Shown: piece after piece, positions 1 through 11,252 of the stretch
Layout of the letters: each line of letters begins with the position of its first letter
How positions within the stretch are numbered: position 1 is the stretch's first letter
The notes under the pieces: model-generated
What the model was told of the DNA's origin: nothing
What the model saw: the letters and a program-made list of their open reading frames with translations, nothing else
Database searches by the model: none
Position numbers and translations under genes: made by a program
NCBI GenBank assembly: GCA_032622095.1
Contig: CP136067.1
Coordinates: 56,771,899 to 56,835,898, forward strand
Source of the DNA: Siphonodentalium dalli
Lineage: Eukaryota; Mollusca; Scaphopoda; Gadilida; Siphonodentaliidae
DNA: 64,000 nt
Reading direction: 5' to 3'

Positions 1-1152
1 ACCAGACTGAATTGACCTCTCATATGGAGAGTATACTTAATTGTATAAATTGTGTATATATTTTCATTATAAATTACAAATCAAATCCAAAATAATTATT
101 ATTTGATTTGTATAAAAATGTATATGATGTTTAATCATAAATTTGATAAATAATAATCATCATGTCTGAACATAAAACCTCTCACTCTGGCTCAACTACA
201 TTAGTAATACTGATAGTAATGGGTAAGCACTTGCACAAATAAATTGCTGCTTTCTCTCAGACTATAAATGTTAAAATCTACATATGACTTTAATTTAAGA
301 TGTTACAATTTACATCTGACACTTAAATGAGACAGCCAATTCCAATGATTTTGATGTACCGCACTTTCCATGTAGGTACCGGTATTAAACATCATAAATA
401 TCATAAATTCAGATGGACAGCTGTCAGCAGCTCCTAAGTAGCAAAAGGCTAACCATGTAACTATATAGATAAAAAGTGTACCATTAATTAGTTGCTGAGA
501 ATGGTGGAACAGAGTGAGAGGTGTTAAACGAAGTTCCTTGACACTTGGGCTGAAATTGTATTTAATGGCCGATTGTGCCATTTGTGGATGAGTTAGGTAT
601 ATTCCAGTGTAATCTATAATATAATTTATTATTTAAAATTAAGGAATCTGCATATACTTTTGTGAATAAATCATTAACAAGTGTCTGGAAACTGTAGAGC
701 ATACTTGTAAACCGTACCACTAGTATCAAGTGGACTATACTCACCCTTTGAGCAGCATAGATATTAGTCCTTCAATCTATCATGAATTCCCTTGTGACTA
801 ATTGCCATTAAAAAGCACTGCGGTGTGAACTGAGCTGAATCTGACACAATGTATCAATACTACCATGTTTCAATATATATCCGAATGTGCGAACATATTG
901 AATTTAATACCGGTAACAATTGAATTTGATTTATTATTATTGACGGAACTTCGGAAGTAAAATATAAGTTGAACGTTCTCCGTATAGCAATTAACACAAA
1001 TGTCGAGTTTCCACAGCATAAATCCACATTGGATGATAGGAAATAAAATCCTGATGAAAAACTAAACATTCCGACCACTTTTGTCGCACTGGTTAAGATA
1101 ATCACTAGGTCACTGAAGCGACTCGCCCAGACACCGCATTCCATTTATAAGC

Positions 1153-1175
1153 AGGTCAGCACGACGTGCTGACCT
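1153..1175. repeat. Perfect 11-bp-arm palindrome
   Basis: AGGTCAGCACG and its exact reverse complement CGTGCTGACCT are separated by one A. It is too short to call a mobile element. It could be a protein-binding dyad or the core of a decayed hairpin repeat. There is no gene beside it to assign a role. Confidence 0.6.
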
Positions 1176-1679
1176 AATTACACGACCTTGACACAAGTGA
1201 GGCTAACTACCCGGTATGCCCAAAGACCAATAAAGAGGGACATGAGTTAAATTGCCACTGATCTGGTGGTCCGATGACCCGAATATATTAATATAATTTA
1301 AAATATACCATGCCAAATCGTAATTATCACAGATATATTGCTGACCAAAAATATTATTCCATGCCCTATTTATGACCTATATGCCGTATATGGACCATTA
1401 CATTATATGAAATGATTGCTTCTAAAAGTTAGTTGAAACCTGTAAAACACGTAAAATTTAAGCTTAATGTAATATGTTCTCCTATGAATGAGAGGTGTAA
1501 GGCGAGTAAGACAGTGAGTAACACCACACACCACCCTATTACAGATACATGTACGAATACACCCTTTCAATGATAGGCTTAATTAACTAAGATAATCCGT
1601 ACAAATTCAAAATATGATAATATGTATCTATAGAGCAATAATTGTAATCCGTATTCAATTAATGTATTTAAAAATGAAT

Positions 1680-1955
1680 TGCTAGTGGTGGTGGGTGGTT
1701 TTAAGTGCGCATGTGATGGCACTGGGCCCTACCTGATTATCAGCTGCCATGTGTCGCACCACGACACTGGACGGGATAGTCAGTGGGGGCCCAGATCATT
1801 TTTTGGAAAGTCAGGATGCGTGGTGTGATCGTTATGGTGGCGCGTGCGTGATGTATATTGTATTTTGATTTTGTATTTTGTATTTTGTCTTGTATGTCAT
1901 ATATTTTCTTGACGAAGGCAATAAAACTATTGAAATGAAACTATTGAAATTTTCG
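1680..1955 (+). mobile_element. Probable 3' end of a truncated retrotransposon
   Basis: A moderately GC-rich stretch passes into TTTTGTATTTTGTATTTTG-type sequence, then an AATAAA-like signal within GGCAATAAAACTATTGAAAT, and ends in a duplicated ACTATTGAAAT tail. This layout (GC-rich 3' UTR, polyadenylation-like signal, short tandem 3' tail) is typical of 5'-truncated non-LTR elements. No coding sequence remains and no target duplication was found, so the call is inferred from composition and tail structure only. Confidence 0.35.
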
Positions 1956-3186
1956 ACATAATTTGGAGCGACGGATACGATAGGTTGATAAATAAACGAA
2001 ATATTGATATAGCGGCTTCATTGTGCTCTGAAAAACACTTGCCAAAGTCACATCCATTTTTCAGCCGTTTTCCACTTTTCGCCAGAAGTCAGACAAACGC
2101 CCTTTGTTGCTACCATATCAGGAATAGACTACAACGGAACGCTCTTTTTGTTCCATGTCGTGCAAATGGCTGTTTTGTGTTTGGGTCTATTTACAGTTGT
2201 ATTTTTCATTACTTCAGTGCCTCTTTTTTGATTACATAATGCTCGTAGAGGGGTAGTTCACATAGTTATCGACCTATTTCGATACTGAGAAATTTCAAAA
2301 GCGATTAATATTTTGTGTATTTTGGAGCGCAAACCGCCATGTGGCTTTAAAGTGGGCGGTAATAAACTAATAGATCGATGTTTCACATGTAGAATAGTGT
2401 GGAGTATGAAGATGACTGCTTGGCAAAAAGCATTTATGGTACCCACAGCTACTCATTTCAATACCTCTCAAATTAATAAAATGAACACATTCCATAAGTT
2501 CAGTTGGCTGTCAGATTGTAACAAAGCCAACAGAGAAGCTCATTAGGCAATGCAGACAACTTATCTGATCTTATAATGTATAAAGTAGCTAGTGGCATTA
2601 TAAAAAAGCCATTACACTTATTTACTGAAACGCAAACAGTAAAGATGTGTAAAATCAATAAACATATTTCAGTGATTTCGCGTAGTCCCTGGCCACTATT
2701 AGTGGTTTCATGAAATTGCTGAAACTTTCGGTAATAACGTGTAATCTCTGGACCTGTTACTGATTTCACGTAATCCCTAGGGATTTCACGTAATAACTTA
2801 TTTCACTGATTTATTATAACACTGGGCAACATTTCTGAACTGTAGCTACTGTTTCAAAGGGGGGGGGGTCTCCATTCCTCGTAGTTAGCTGACGTATATA
2901 TATTTCTGAACAGAAAAATTTCGAAAAAGTAAAATAATCAATTTGTAGTTGAATCTTATGACAATCACAATAGAAAAACAGAAAGCAAATATTGTCTACC
3001 TGGTACAATCACTGGTTCAAATAGATTCACTTTGGTAGAGAACGCGGATTCTCTTTTAAAACCCATGCATGTGATGTTGTTATGAAGGAAGTTTCCAATA
3101 TTGCTTTATAGATGGTGTATCTCTTTCCCTGTCAGTGTTCAGACAAGCGTAGCGAGGGGACTGATATCTGCTTAAAATATTAGGAC

Positions 3187-4285
3187 CCACCACCTAGGGT
3201 CCTGCGAATATTCGATATTCGATTCGAGATTCGATTCGAAAGTCAAATTCGATTCGAAATTGCCAAATCGAAATTTCGAATATACACTGATGGAAAAGTA
3301 GGCTGTTTACGGGCAGGTACACACGTCGATCTTAGCTGTTTTGTGCCATTTATTACAGAAAATGATGTATATATGTACCTTATAATTCTCATTGTACATC
3401 GCGATTATATATATTAAATATAAGTATAGACAGCAATTAGCCACTATAGGACAACTAAATACGTCTGATTTATATCTTTTAACATGGTAGCCAAAAGCTC
3501 GGAGATCGCCGATGGACCGACGACGCGCGTAAATTATAATAGCTATGAGACTGATCAACCGCTAGCGTTATCCGCGGTATATCTGTCTCAGATTCCGCGT
3601 TATGTTATATAGCTCAGAATTTAAACAACACGTGTTCCCGGCATCGAAAACTGCATTATTTTTTTTTAAGTTTACTTTCAATTTCGGAGCTTCCTTTGAC
3701 ACTTAACAAACCGTCATCCGTTATTCATGTTTATTTTAAACATGATAAAGCTGCAGGCTTACATATGTGATGAATGCAACATGGTGTATAAATCGTAAGC
3801 ATCTGGGACCCACCTATGGAATCATCTGTCCAAGAAGCACCCAGCACTACATAAACAGGCTACACTGCGACTGTTGTTGCATCTTCAAGTGTATAACTAC
3901 GGGTGATTCCGAATGTTGATTTGCAATTTTTCATGCACATGCAATCTGTACAAATTTTGCGTGATTTTAGTTCCAATAATCCGTTTAGTGTTTATATATT
4001 AATCGTCGTGACGGCCGCTTGGACGTTTTAATCAATTATCAATTGAAGTTAATAGTATTACAAATGACAGTTCGTCGCCACATAAGTTATGATTTAACTT
4101 CGTGCATGTAGTTCATGGAATGTTTTACAAATCGTCTAATCGTTGACAAAACATGCCCAATTGAGAATACAACATACAGATATGATTCGAATCGATATTC
4201 GATTCGATATTCGATTCGATTTCCTGAATTCGATTCGATATTCGATTCGATCAAAATATCCAATTCGCAGGACCCTACCACCACC
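3187..4285. mobile_element. Non-autonomous hAT-like transposon (hAT-1) with 8-bp target duplication
   Basis: The element itself is 3195-4277 (1083 bp). Its ends form a 15-bp perfect terminal inverted repeat, TAGGGTCCTGCGAAT, and it is flanked on both sides by CCACCACC (3187-3194 and 4278-4285), a perfect 8-bp target duplication. TIRs beginning TAGGG or CAGGG with 8-bp duplications are characteristic of the hAT superfamily. Just inside both ends lie arrays of ATTCGATTCGAT (about 3208-3290 and 4184-4250). No transposase-like reading frame is visible, so it should depend on a transposase made elsewhere. The exact family is unknown. Confidence 0.85.
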
Positions 4286-5907
4286 ACTGGAACCCACGTT
4301 TTGCCTGTAATCCACCCATCCGACGCAAGTTTTTTTTCCAAGAGCAATTGGGAACCGACACCTTAATGATCGATAAAACCATTAACATACTGAGACTGTA
4401 GGCAGAAAGGTCAGCGAATGGTTTCAATAAAAGTTCACGGGAAATACAAAATTTACCAATCAAGTAAACATAATGAAGTCCATAAAATTCGCTCAAAAGT
4501 CACTGATAAAGTTATTTATAAAGGTGCAACAGCCATATCCAGAGGTTACCCCAGCCAATATCACCAGTATATATGTGCATGGCATATAACTGGACAGCAG
4601 AGCTTAAGTAGTGTCTGTATGTGAACAAGTTATCATTATCTATAATGGCTCCCAACAATGGTGAAGCTGGTTCTAATCCGATACATCTGGGCAAGTCTGC
4701 CGGTGGCTTTCCAGGTGTGTGGGTGGTGTCTGCATATTACACGTGGCGGCGTGATTTCGTTGTGAAAGTAACATTTTGTGCGGTCTTACGTCAAAACTGA
4801 AGATATGGCACAGCTACTGGAACGACGACAATTACCCAAAACTATAACTAATCGAAGGTTTCGATAAGCTTAGGCCGAATTTTAAGGTTTAACGAAAGCA
4901 GTTCAATATGGCCTCCATGCACACGCTTACCAAATTTTAAAATTGGCAGGAAATCAACTAAAACTATATCATAATTATGTTGTATATCAAGAACACTATA
5001 CTAGTGGCACGATTTTAATTTATATGGCGATTACATACCAAGCAACATATGACTTTTTGGGCACGTACATACATAAGAATAAGCTATTTTCCATAAATGA
5101 AATTACATCCTGATTCAAGTGAACTCCATACGAAAATGTCTTATTGAGAAATCCACGTTTTATGGTTCAAAAACATCTAATTTCCGTTTTCACCAGAAAG
5201 TCAGACGACAGTAGTCACACAGGTTCGTGTTCTCTCATCGAGTCAAGTATATAATTGAACATAGCCATGCAGTCGGCTCCAAATCAGGATGAATTCAATG
5301 TATGTCCACTACAAACTTCAGAAAGGATGCAGTCGTATTCAAAACCCAGCTGTGTGATATATGGTTGTGTTATTTCAATTCAATCACTCGCCCCAAAGAC
5401 ATGGTAATTCAAGCATAGTATGTGGTATAAAATATGGATTTCTCAACATAACATTCTTGACAGAGAACTCCCCAATCAGGATTTAATTTTAGTTACATGT
5501 ATTATAAGGAAAATTCCGAACAACAGACCCTGTACGTGCGCACAAAGTCATATTTCAGTTAGGAAGAAAGTATCACATGTTTCCAATTTCTGTCACATGT
5601 AAAGTGTTACTATTTACTGAGGATGTGTGAAATTCACAATTTTTCACATCCAGAGAAACTGTCTTGCGATTTTTGCCTGGATTTATGCGCGCCTGGCCCT
5701 TAAACTCATTGTAGTAGCAATAATGAGTTTTTTTTTACAACGGTGATTTAAATAAAATTACATGTATGACTCTGAAAAACACTGCATCTCGGGGCATTAA
5801 CACGTATTGCGTTGTTCAGCAGCACGGGCTAGTGTACTGTGTATAACAAGCAGACCTCAAATATTATAATGTCCTTCTGACAAGTATATATATTTTCCAT
5901 TATAGGC
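4286..5907. other. Unassigned stretch
   Basis: No gene recognised. GAGGATGTGTGAAAT followed by TTTGCCTGGATTTATGC near 5.62-5.70 kb recurs near 25.84-25.88 kb, so at least the end of this stretch is an old dispersed repeat. GCTGGTTCTAATCC near 4.67 kb resembles a polymerase III B box, but no A box or cloverleaf accompanies it. Confidence 0.45.
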
Positions 5908-6635
5908 GACAGTGTTAACAGTCAGTCCCGCCGGCGATGCGTTAAGACTATTTGAACTTCACGTGATCAATGTTCATCACTATTCGGTGACAACGAACGC
6001 ACCCTTTTAGTATTGTTTTAAGACTAAAATTTAGCATTTTCACAACTATCCCATTTACTGCAGAAACATCAGCAGCATAAAATATACTCAGATCCCTTCC
6101 ATAACTCCGGGGCCCCACCCGACTCATCCTGGCCATCTAAACTAAAATGATCGAAATATCCACGTAGACTGAGTTTGGCTACTATCTGTGACATCAACTG
6201 TCCAACACAAACTTTTTGAGGTCATGGTATTTACACTATCCTGTCGATAATAATAATAATGCGAGTTGACATTCTACCACCGCAATAATAGCGCCATTGT
6301 TATTTCTGCAAAAGTTTGGACTTACCTGTTTGTTACAGGGAACAGCAAACGCTGTCCTTGTTGGATCGCCATCGATTCCCAACTTTTGAAGTGCAAAATT
6401 ATTGCTCCCATCCAGAAATGTAACTCTAAATGGCATCCTACAACTTTTCGACATTGCTTACGATATATTTTCAAACAACCAATTATTTTCAGTGTTAACT
6501 GTAAGTCCAGCCGGCGATGCGATAAGCCTATTTGAAAATCTAAAGTGGTCAATTTTCATTTAGAACGTCATCCGAATCACCATTCGGTGACAGCGAACGC
6601 ACCCTTTTCAGAAGTTTTGTTTTAATACGGCGTCT
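5908..6635 (+). repeat. Pair of diverged direct repeats of about 115-140 bp
   Basis: About 5908-6025 and 6489-6630 share CAGTGTTAAC, then CCGGCGATGCG, then ATTCGGTGACARCGAACGCA followed by CCCTTTT. The spacing between them differs from unit length, so this is not a simple tandem array; it resembles two ends or two copies of an old element. The roughly 460 bp between them contain a short (ATA)n-like run near 6250 but no recognisable gene. Confidence 0.6.
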
Positions 6636-8104
6636 AGTTTCCCTGTGCACCAATTAAAGAAGCGTAACTCTATATAATTAGCTGCTTGGTATACCGTAAT
6701 GTGACATCCCAGTGCAAGTGAAATAACTCTATTGTGCCTTTTTTTCGTGGGTGTGTTAATTGATTTCATTTCATGAGGGGTAACTCTACAAGGTATATCT
6801 TTATTTACAGCCGTCCTCCAGTCGACGTTTGTTGTGAAGTATATATCGGATAGGTTCAAATCAGGCAACTACAAACTTCGAACGTCAATTACATCGATCA
6901 AGATTACTAATTACCGCCCGGGACCGCCCGGGCGCCCCCACGGGCCCGTGGACACTATATCTCTACGTTATAAAGTAGCGACATACCACCTCGTTAACGC
7001 GTCCACGGTCGATGTTACTAACCCCTCAAAATCCGGTAAAATACCATATAAACAAAAAGAGCCCGGGACCGCCCGGGCGTCCACATGGGCCCGTGGACAC
7101 TAACTCTCGACGTTATAACACGAGCTCAACCTAGAAAATTTACTAGCTCGCTCGTCTCCGGCCGGTGTTATTAACCCCGCAAATGCCGATATTGGTTAAG
7201 AGAGCCCTGGGGAGCCCGGCTGTTTTAGTTTGTTTTCGGACAGTATATTTTGGCGATGTGTGGTAGTGCAATACACCTGAGTGTGAATTCCATATGTTGA
7301 CTCGTTGACGCGCCAACGGCCGATGTTATTAACCACTCAAAATATTTAGGATTATATTTTATTTTTAAATCACACACGATTATATATAATATACCCCATA
7401 ACGTAATGTCGTGTGATTGGTCGGTAAGCAAATTAAGTACACGAGTTTCCAGAATCACAAATACTCTCTTCGTCATCTTGATCGTTATTGTCTAGCACCA
7501 AGAATATTATGGGATTACGACCATTTTCGATTGCAATAAAAACACGGAAACCTCATCGCAAATCTCCACTGTTGTCACGAGATTCCCTGTTCGTCTTTCC
7601 CAAGTGTTATGAAAACACAGTTTCGCTTTAAATCCGCCAATATGTCTTCTAATTATTGTGAAGTTGTCAATGTATACAATATAACAATTGCGATACCGTT
7701 TTATTGCTGATTGATATTAACACTTTCTCCCATCTGCCGCGGCTCTCTTCAGACAAGCAGTTGCTGTCGAAATCAACATAATTACACCCGCTCGTGTCAA
7801 AATATAAAAATTATAGGTGTAAAGTTCTTAATTTTCATTGGAAACTTTCAACAAAATTGCGATATTTACGATCAGACGAATATTTATGATGATACGGTAT
7901 TTTGCCGAATTTTTTGTGGGTTAATAACATCGGCCGTGCACGCGTCAGCGAGTCAATAGTTGGAAGTCACACTCAGGTGGTATTGCACTAACATGCATCA
8001 ACAAAATATAGTGTCAGAAATCACACGAAGACACCCGGGCTCCCCCGGAATCTCTTAGGCAATATCGGCATTTGCGGGGTTAATAACACCGGCCGGAGTC
8101 GAGC

Positions 8105-8105
<1 letters not shown>

Positions 8106-8140
<35 letters not shown>
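8106..8140. repeat. (TA)n microsatellite
   Basis: An uninterrupted alternating TA run of about 35 bases sits exactly at the left edge of the degenerate tandem array, where each array block elsewhere ends in a short ATATATAT. This fits a 3' tail or an insertion target of the array blocks. Confidence 0.9.
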
Positions 8141-8141
<1 letters not shown>

Positions 8142-8142
<1 letters not shown>

Positions 8143-9762
8143 ACTAGCCGATGAGCCCGACGTTGTCCGGGATATTCAAAAACCAAATTTCAAGTCGATA
8201 GCTCTACCCGTTTCCGAGATCTGGTCTGCGCATGCACGAAGCTGGCGTCGCACGGGCTCGGCGACCCGATAAAATTCGTATCCGGGGCAAGATACATTCA
8301 CATAGCAAATTTCAAGTCGATAGCTCCACCCGTTTCCGAGATCTCGTCTGCGCATGCACTGCACGGGCGTCGCACGGGCTCGTCAATACGACAACGACGA
8401 CCGCCTGGTCAAACTACACACACATACCAAGCTTCGAGTCGATAGCTCCACCCGTTTCCGAGATCTCGTCTGCGCATGCGCTGCACGGGTGTCGCACGGG
8501 CTCGCCAATACGACAACGACGACCGCCTGGTCAAACTACAAGTTTCGTCCCGATCGGTCGAGAATCGTAGATTTGTATAAATGACAAACAAACAGACAAA
8601 CAGACAAACAGACAGAGGTCTTCAAAATATATATGAGACTAGCCGGTGAGCCCGACGTTGTCCGGGCTATTCAAAAACCAAATTTCAAGTCGATAGCTCC
8701 ACCCGTTTCCGAGATCTGGTCTGCGCATGCGCGAAGCTGGCGTCGCACGGGCTCGGCGACCCGATAAAATTCGTATCCGGGGCAAGATACATTCACATAC
8801 CAAATTTCAAGTCGATAGCATCACCCGTTTCCGAGATCTCGTCTGCGCATGCGCGAAGCTGGCGTCGCACGGACTCGGCGACCCGATAAAATTCGTATCC
8901 GGGGCAAGATACATTCACATACCAAATTTCAAGTCGATAGCTCCACCCGTTTCCGAGATCTCGTCTGCGCATGCGCGAAGCGGGCGCCGCACGGGGTCGC
9001 CAATACGACAACGTCCACCGCCTGGTCAAACTACACACACGTTCCAAGTTTCGTCCCGATCGGTCGAGAATCGTAGATTTGTATAAATGACAAACAGACA
9101 AACAGACAGACAGAGGTCTTCAAAATATATATGAGACTAGCCGATAAGCCCGACGTTGTCCGGGCTACGTTGTCCGGGCTATTCAAAAACCAAATTTCAA
9201 GTCGATAGCTCTACCCGTTTCCGAGACCTGGTCTGCGCATGCGCGAAGCTGGCGTCCGATAAAATTCGTATCCGGGGCAAGATACATTCACATACCAAAT
9301 TTCAAGTCGATAGCTCTACCCGTTTCAAAGATCTCGTCTGCGCATGCGCGAAGTTGGAGTCGCACGGGCTCGGCGACCCGATAAAATTCGTATCCGGGGC
9401 AAGATACATTCACATACCAAATTTCAAGTTGATAGCTCCACCCGTTTCCGAGATCTCGTCTGCGCATGCGCGAAGCTGGCGTCGCACGGGGTCGGCGACC
9501 CGATAAAATTCGTATCCGGGGCAAGATACATTCACATAGCAAATTTCAAGTCGATAGCTCTACCCGTTTCCGAGATCTCGTCTGCGCATGCGCGACGCGG
9601 GCGCCGCATGGGCTCGCCAATACGACAACGTCCACCGCCTGGTCAAACTACACACACGTACCAAGTTTCGCCCCGATCGGTCGAGAATCGTAGATTTGTA
9701 TTAATGACAAACAAGCATACAAACAAACATACAGACAGAGGTCTTCAAAATATATATGAGAA
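8142..9762 (+). repeat. Three-block array of degenerate 122-bp units (about 11 units)
   Basis: Three tandem blocks (about 8142-8636, 8637-9132, 9133-9762) each begin with GACTAGCCGRTRAGCCCGAC then GTTGTCCGGG, contain three to five units of about 122 bp marked by TTTCAAGTCGATAGCTC and CCGTTTCCGAGATCTCGTC, and finish with a distinct unit (CGACAACG, CCGCCTGGTCAAAC), then GATCGGTCGAGAATCGTAG, a GACAAACAGACA-rich tail, and TCTTCAAAATATATAT. Header, repeated body and simple tail look like a short retroelement that inserted repeatedly into its own AT-rich end. Long open frames across the array come from GC-rich repetition and shift frame from unit to unit because 122 is not a multiple of three. Confidence 0.75.
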
Positions 9763-9904
9763 TATAGATATAGTGTCCACGGGCCCATGGGGGCGCCCGG
9801 GTGGTCTCGGGCTCTTTTTGTTTATATGGTATTTTACCGGATTTTGAGGGGTTCTAAATATTGGCCGTGGACGCGTCAACGAGTCAATATATGGAATTCA
9901 CACT

Positions 9905-10030
9905 GTGAGGAGGACGGTCTTTTGTCGCCGCCGGGGGGGGGGGGCGATGGGCCTAGAGTCGTTCGGCCCTTCTTTTTTCCCCTCTGCGGGGGAAGCCTAC
10001 CCATCCGGGTCTGGCCTCCCAGCAAAGACT
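9905..10030. mobile_element. 126-bp GC-rich insertion in a repeat arm
   Basis: The sister arm copy at about 10343-10362 reads TTCACACTCACGTGTATTGC without interruption. In the 9.9-kb copy the same phrase is split after TTCACACT by 126 bp containing a poly-G run, GGGCCTAGAGTCGTTCGGCC and CCGGGTCTGGCCTCCCAGC. The insertion boundaries repeat ACT, a possible 3-bp duplication. It may be the GC-rich 5' part of a SINE or LINE on the minus strand. The family is not recognised. Confidence 0.6.
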
Positions 10031-10391
10031 CATGTGTATTGCACTACCACGCATCACCAAAATATACTGTATGAAAACACATGAAGACACCCGGGCACCA
10101 CCCGGGCTCTCGTATATAGCCAATATCGGTATTTGCTGGGTTAATAATACCGGCCGGAGTCGAGCGAGCGAGTAAAAATTTCTAGGTTGACCTCGTGGGG
10201 TATGTCGCTCCGTTATAACGTCGAGATATAGTGCCCACGGGCCCATGGGGGCGCCCGGGCGGTCCCGTGCTCTTTTTGTTTATATGGTATTTTACCGGAT
10301 TTTGAGGGCCGTGAACGCGTCAACGAGTCAATATATGTAATTCACACTCACGTGTATTGCACTACCACGCATCACCAGAATATACTGTCCG

Positions 10392-10544
10392 AAAACACAC
10401 GAATATAGGACTTAACAAAAGCCCCCAAGCTTGTTGCTCAATCCTCTTTTGAACAATTTGAGATTATATGTTATGTATTTTTTGTTTGTATTTCTGTTCT
10501 GTTTAGTGTTCAAATAAAATATTGTTTAAACCAAAACACACGAA
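10392..10544 (+). mobile_element. 5'-truncated retrotransposon 3' tail with 12-bp target duplication
   Basis: The insertion is 10404-10532 (129 bp), flanked by AAAACACACGAA at 10392-10403 and 10533-10544. Sister arm copies near 8020 and 10073 run straight through this site. The inserted sequence ends GTTCAAATAAAATATTG then TTTAAACC, a polyadenylation-signal-like LINE 3' end, with no coding part left. Orientation is inferred from that tail. The empty sites in neighbouring copies make both boundaries secure; the LINE clade is unknown. Confidence 0.75.
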
Positions 10545-10721
10545 GACACCCGGGCTCTCTTAGCCAATATAGGCATTTGTGGGGTTAATAACACCGACCG
10601 GAGACGAGCGAGCGAGTAAAATCCTCTAGGTTGCCCTCATGTGGTATGTCGCTACCTTATAACGAGATATAGTGTCCACGGGCCCGTGGGGGCGCCCGGG
10701 GGGTCCCGGGCTGTAATTAGT

Positions 10722-11252
10722 CACACCGGACGAGATGCTATAACACTCCGCGTATATGGCGGATAATTCATTCCAATTATATATAGTAGTGATCATGTAC
10801 TTTTTGAAAATGCAGTAACCGTCATCTACAGTGATCAAAGTGACGTTCACATATTTTGGTCCAAGATCAAATTGACACTACCACACTTTTCATTCACTCC
10901 ATATGTATTCCAAATCACAAGACACAAGATCATTTGATTATTTATTACATGATCCTACACTTATTCCATTCAACTCATTCTATAAATTGTGATATGCAAC
11001 GTTCGTTGCATAACAGGAAATAGTGCTAGGTGACCGTTGACTTCCGGGGTTGAGTGCGCTAAGTCTCAAAATACTATGGCTTCCAGTATTTTCCAACAAT
11101 CTCTAATGATTGAAAAGTTTGAAAAGGTATTTCATTAAATATACGCCATTAAATAAGTAAAAGAGTCTTTATTTATCTGGGACTATTTCTTTAAGCGGAC
11201 AAACAACGCATAGGTACGTGAAACGTCCACGTATGCCTTATAAACGCCGATG
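10722..11252. other. Unassigned stretch
   Basis: AT-rich sequence between the composite element and the 449-bp tandem duplication. No gene, long dyad or repeat was recognised. Confidence 0.5.

Larger units (their letters stand above)
1..3186. other. Unassigned AT-rich stretch
   Basis: No host gene, RNA gene or clear transposon is recognised here apart from the short entries listed separately. Small open frames are short, AT-biased and lack recognisable domains. Near 2.67-2.80 kb the phrase ATTTCACGTAAT(CCCT) recurs several times in degenerate form, which looks like decayed tandem repetition. A run of nine G lies at about 2860. The first 1.1 kb shows nothing distinctive. Confidence 0.5.
6906..10721. 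mobile_element. Composite element with long GC-rich inverted ends
   Basis: Sequence from 6906 rightward (ACTAATTAC, GCCCGGGA, then GGGCCCGTGGACAC and on through GGCCGGTGTTATTAACCCC) is repeated in reverse orientation reading leftward from 10721. Outer matching arms extend several hundred bases. Right-hand copies of the arm module begin near 9773, 10229 and 10672; left-hand copies near 6906 and 7060. Middle parts include the tandem array listed separately. The inverted ends suggest a foldback or TIR transposon that has grown by internal duplication and nested insertion. No transposase frame was recognised and no target duplication is clear, so the superfamily is left open. Confidence 0.65.

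Noticed and set aside
8142-9847. Coding frames of 100-167 codons across the 122-bp units
   Set aside because: The unit length breaks frame every repeat. The same words appear in all frames and on both strands, so the frames come from GC-rich repetition.
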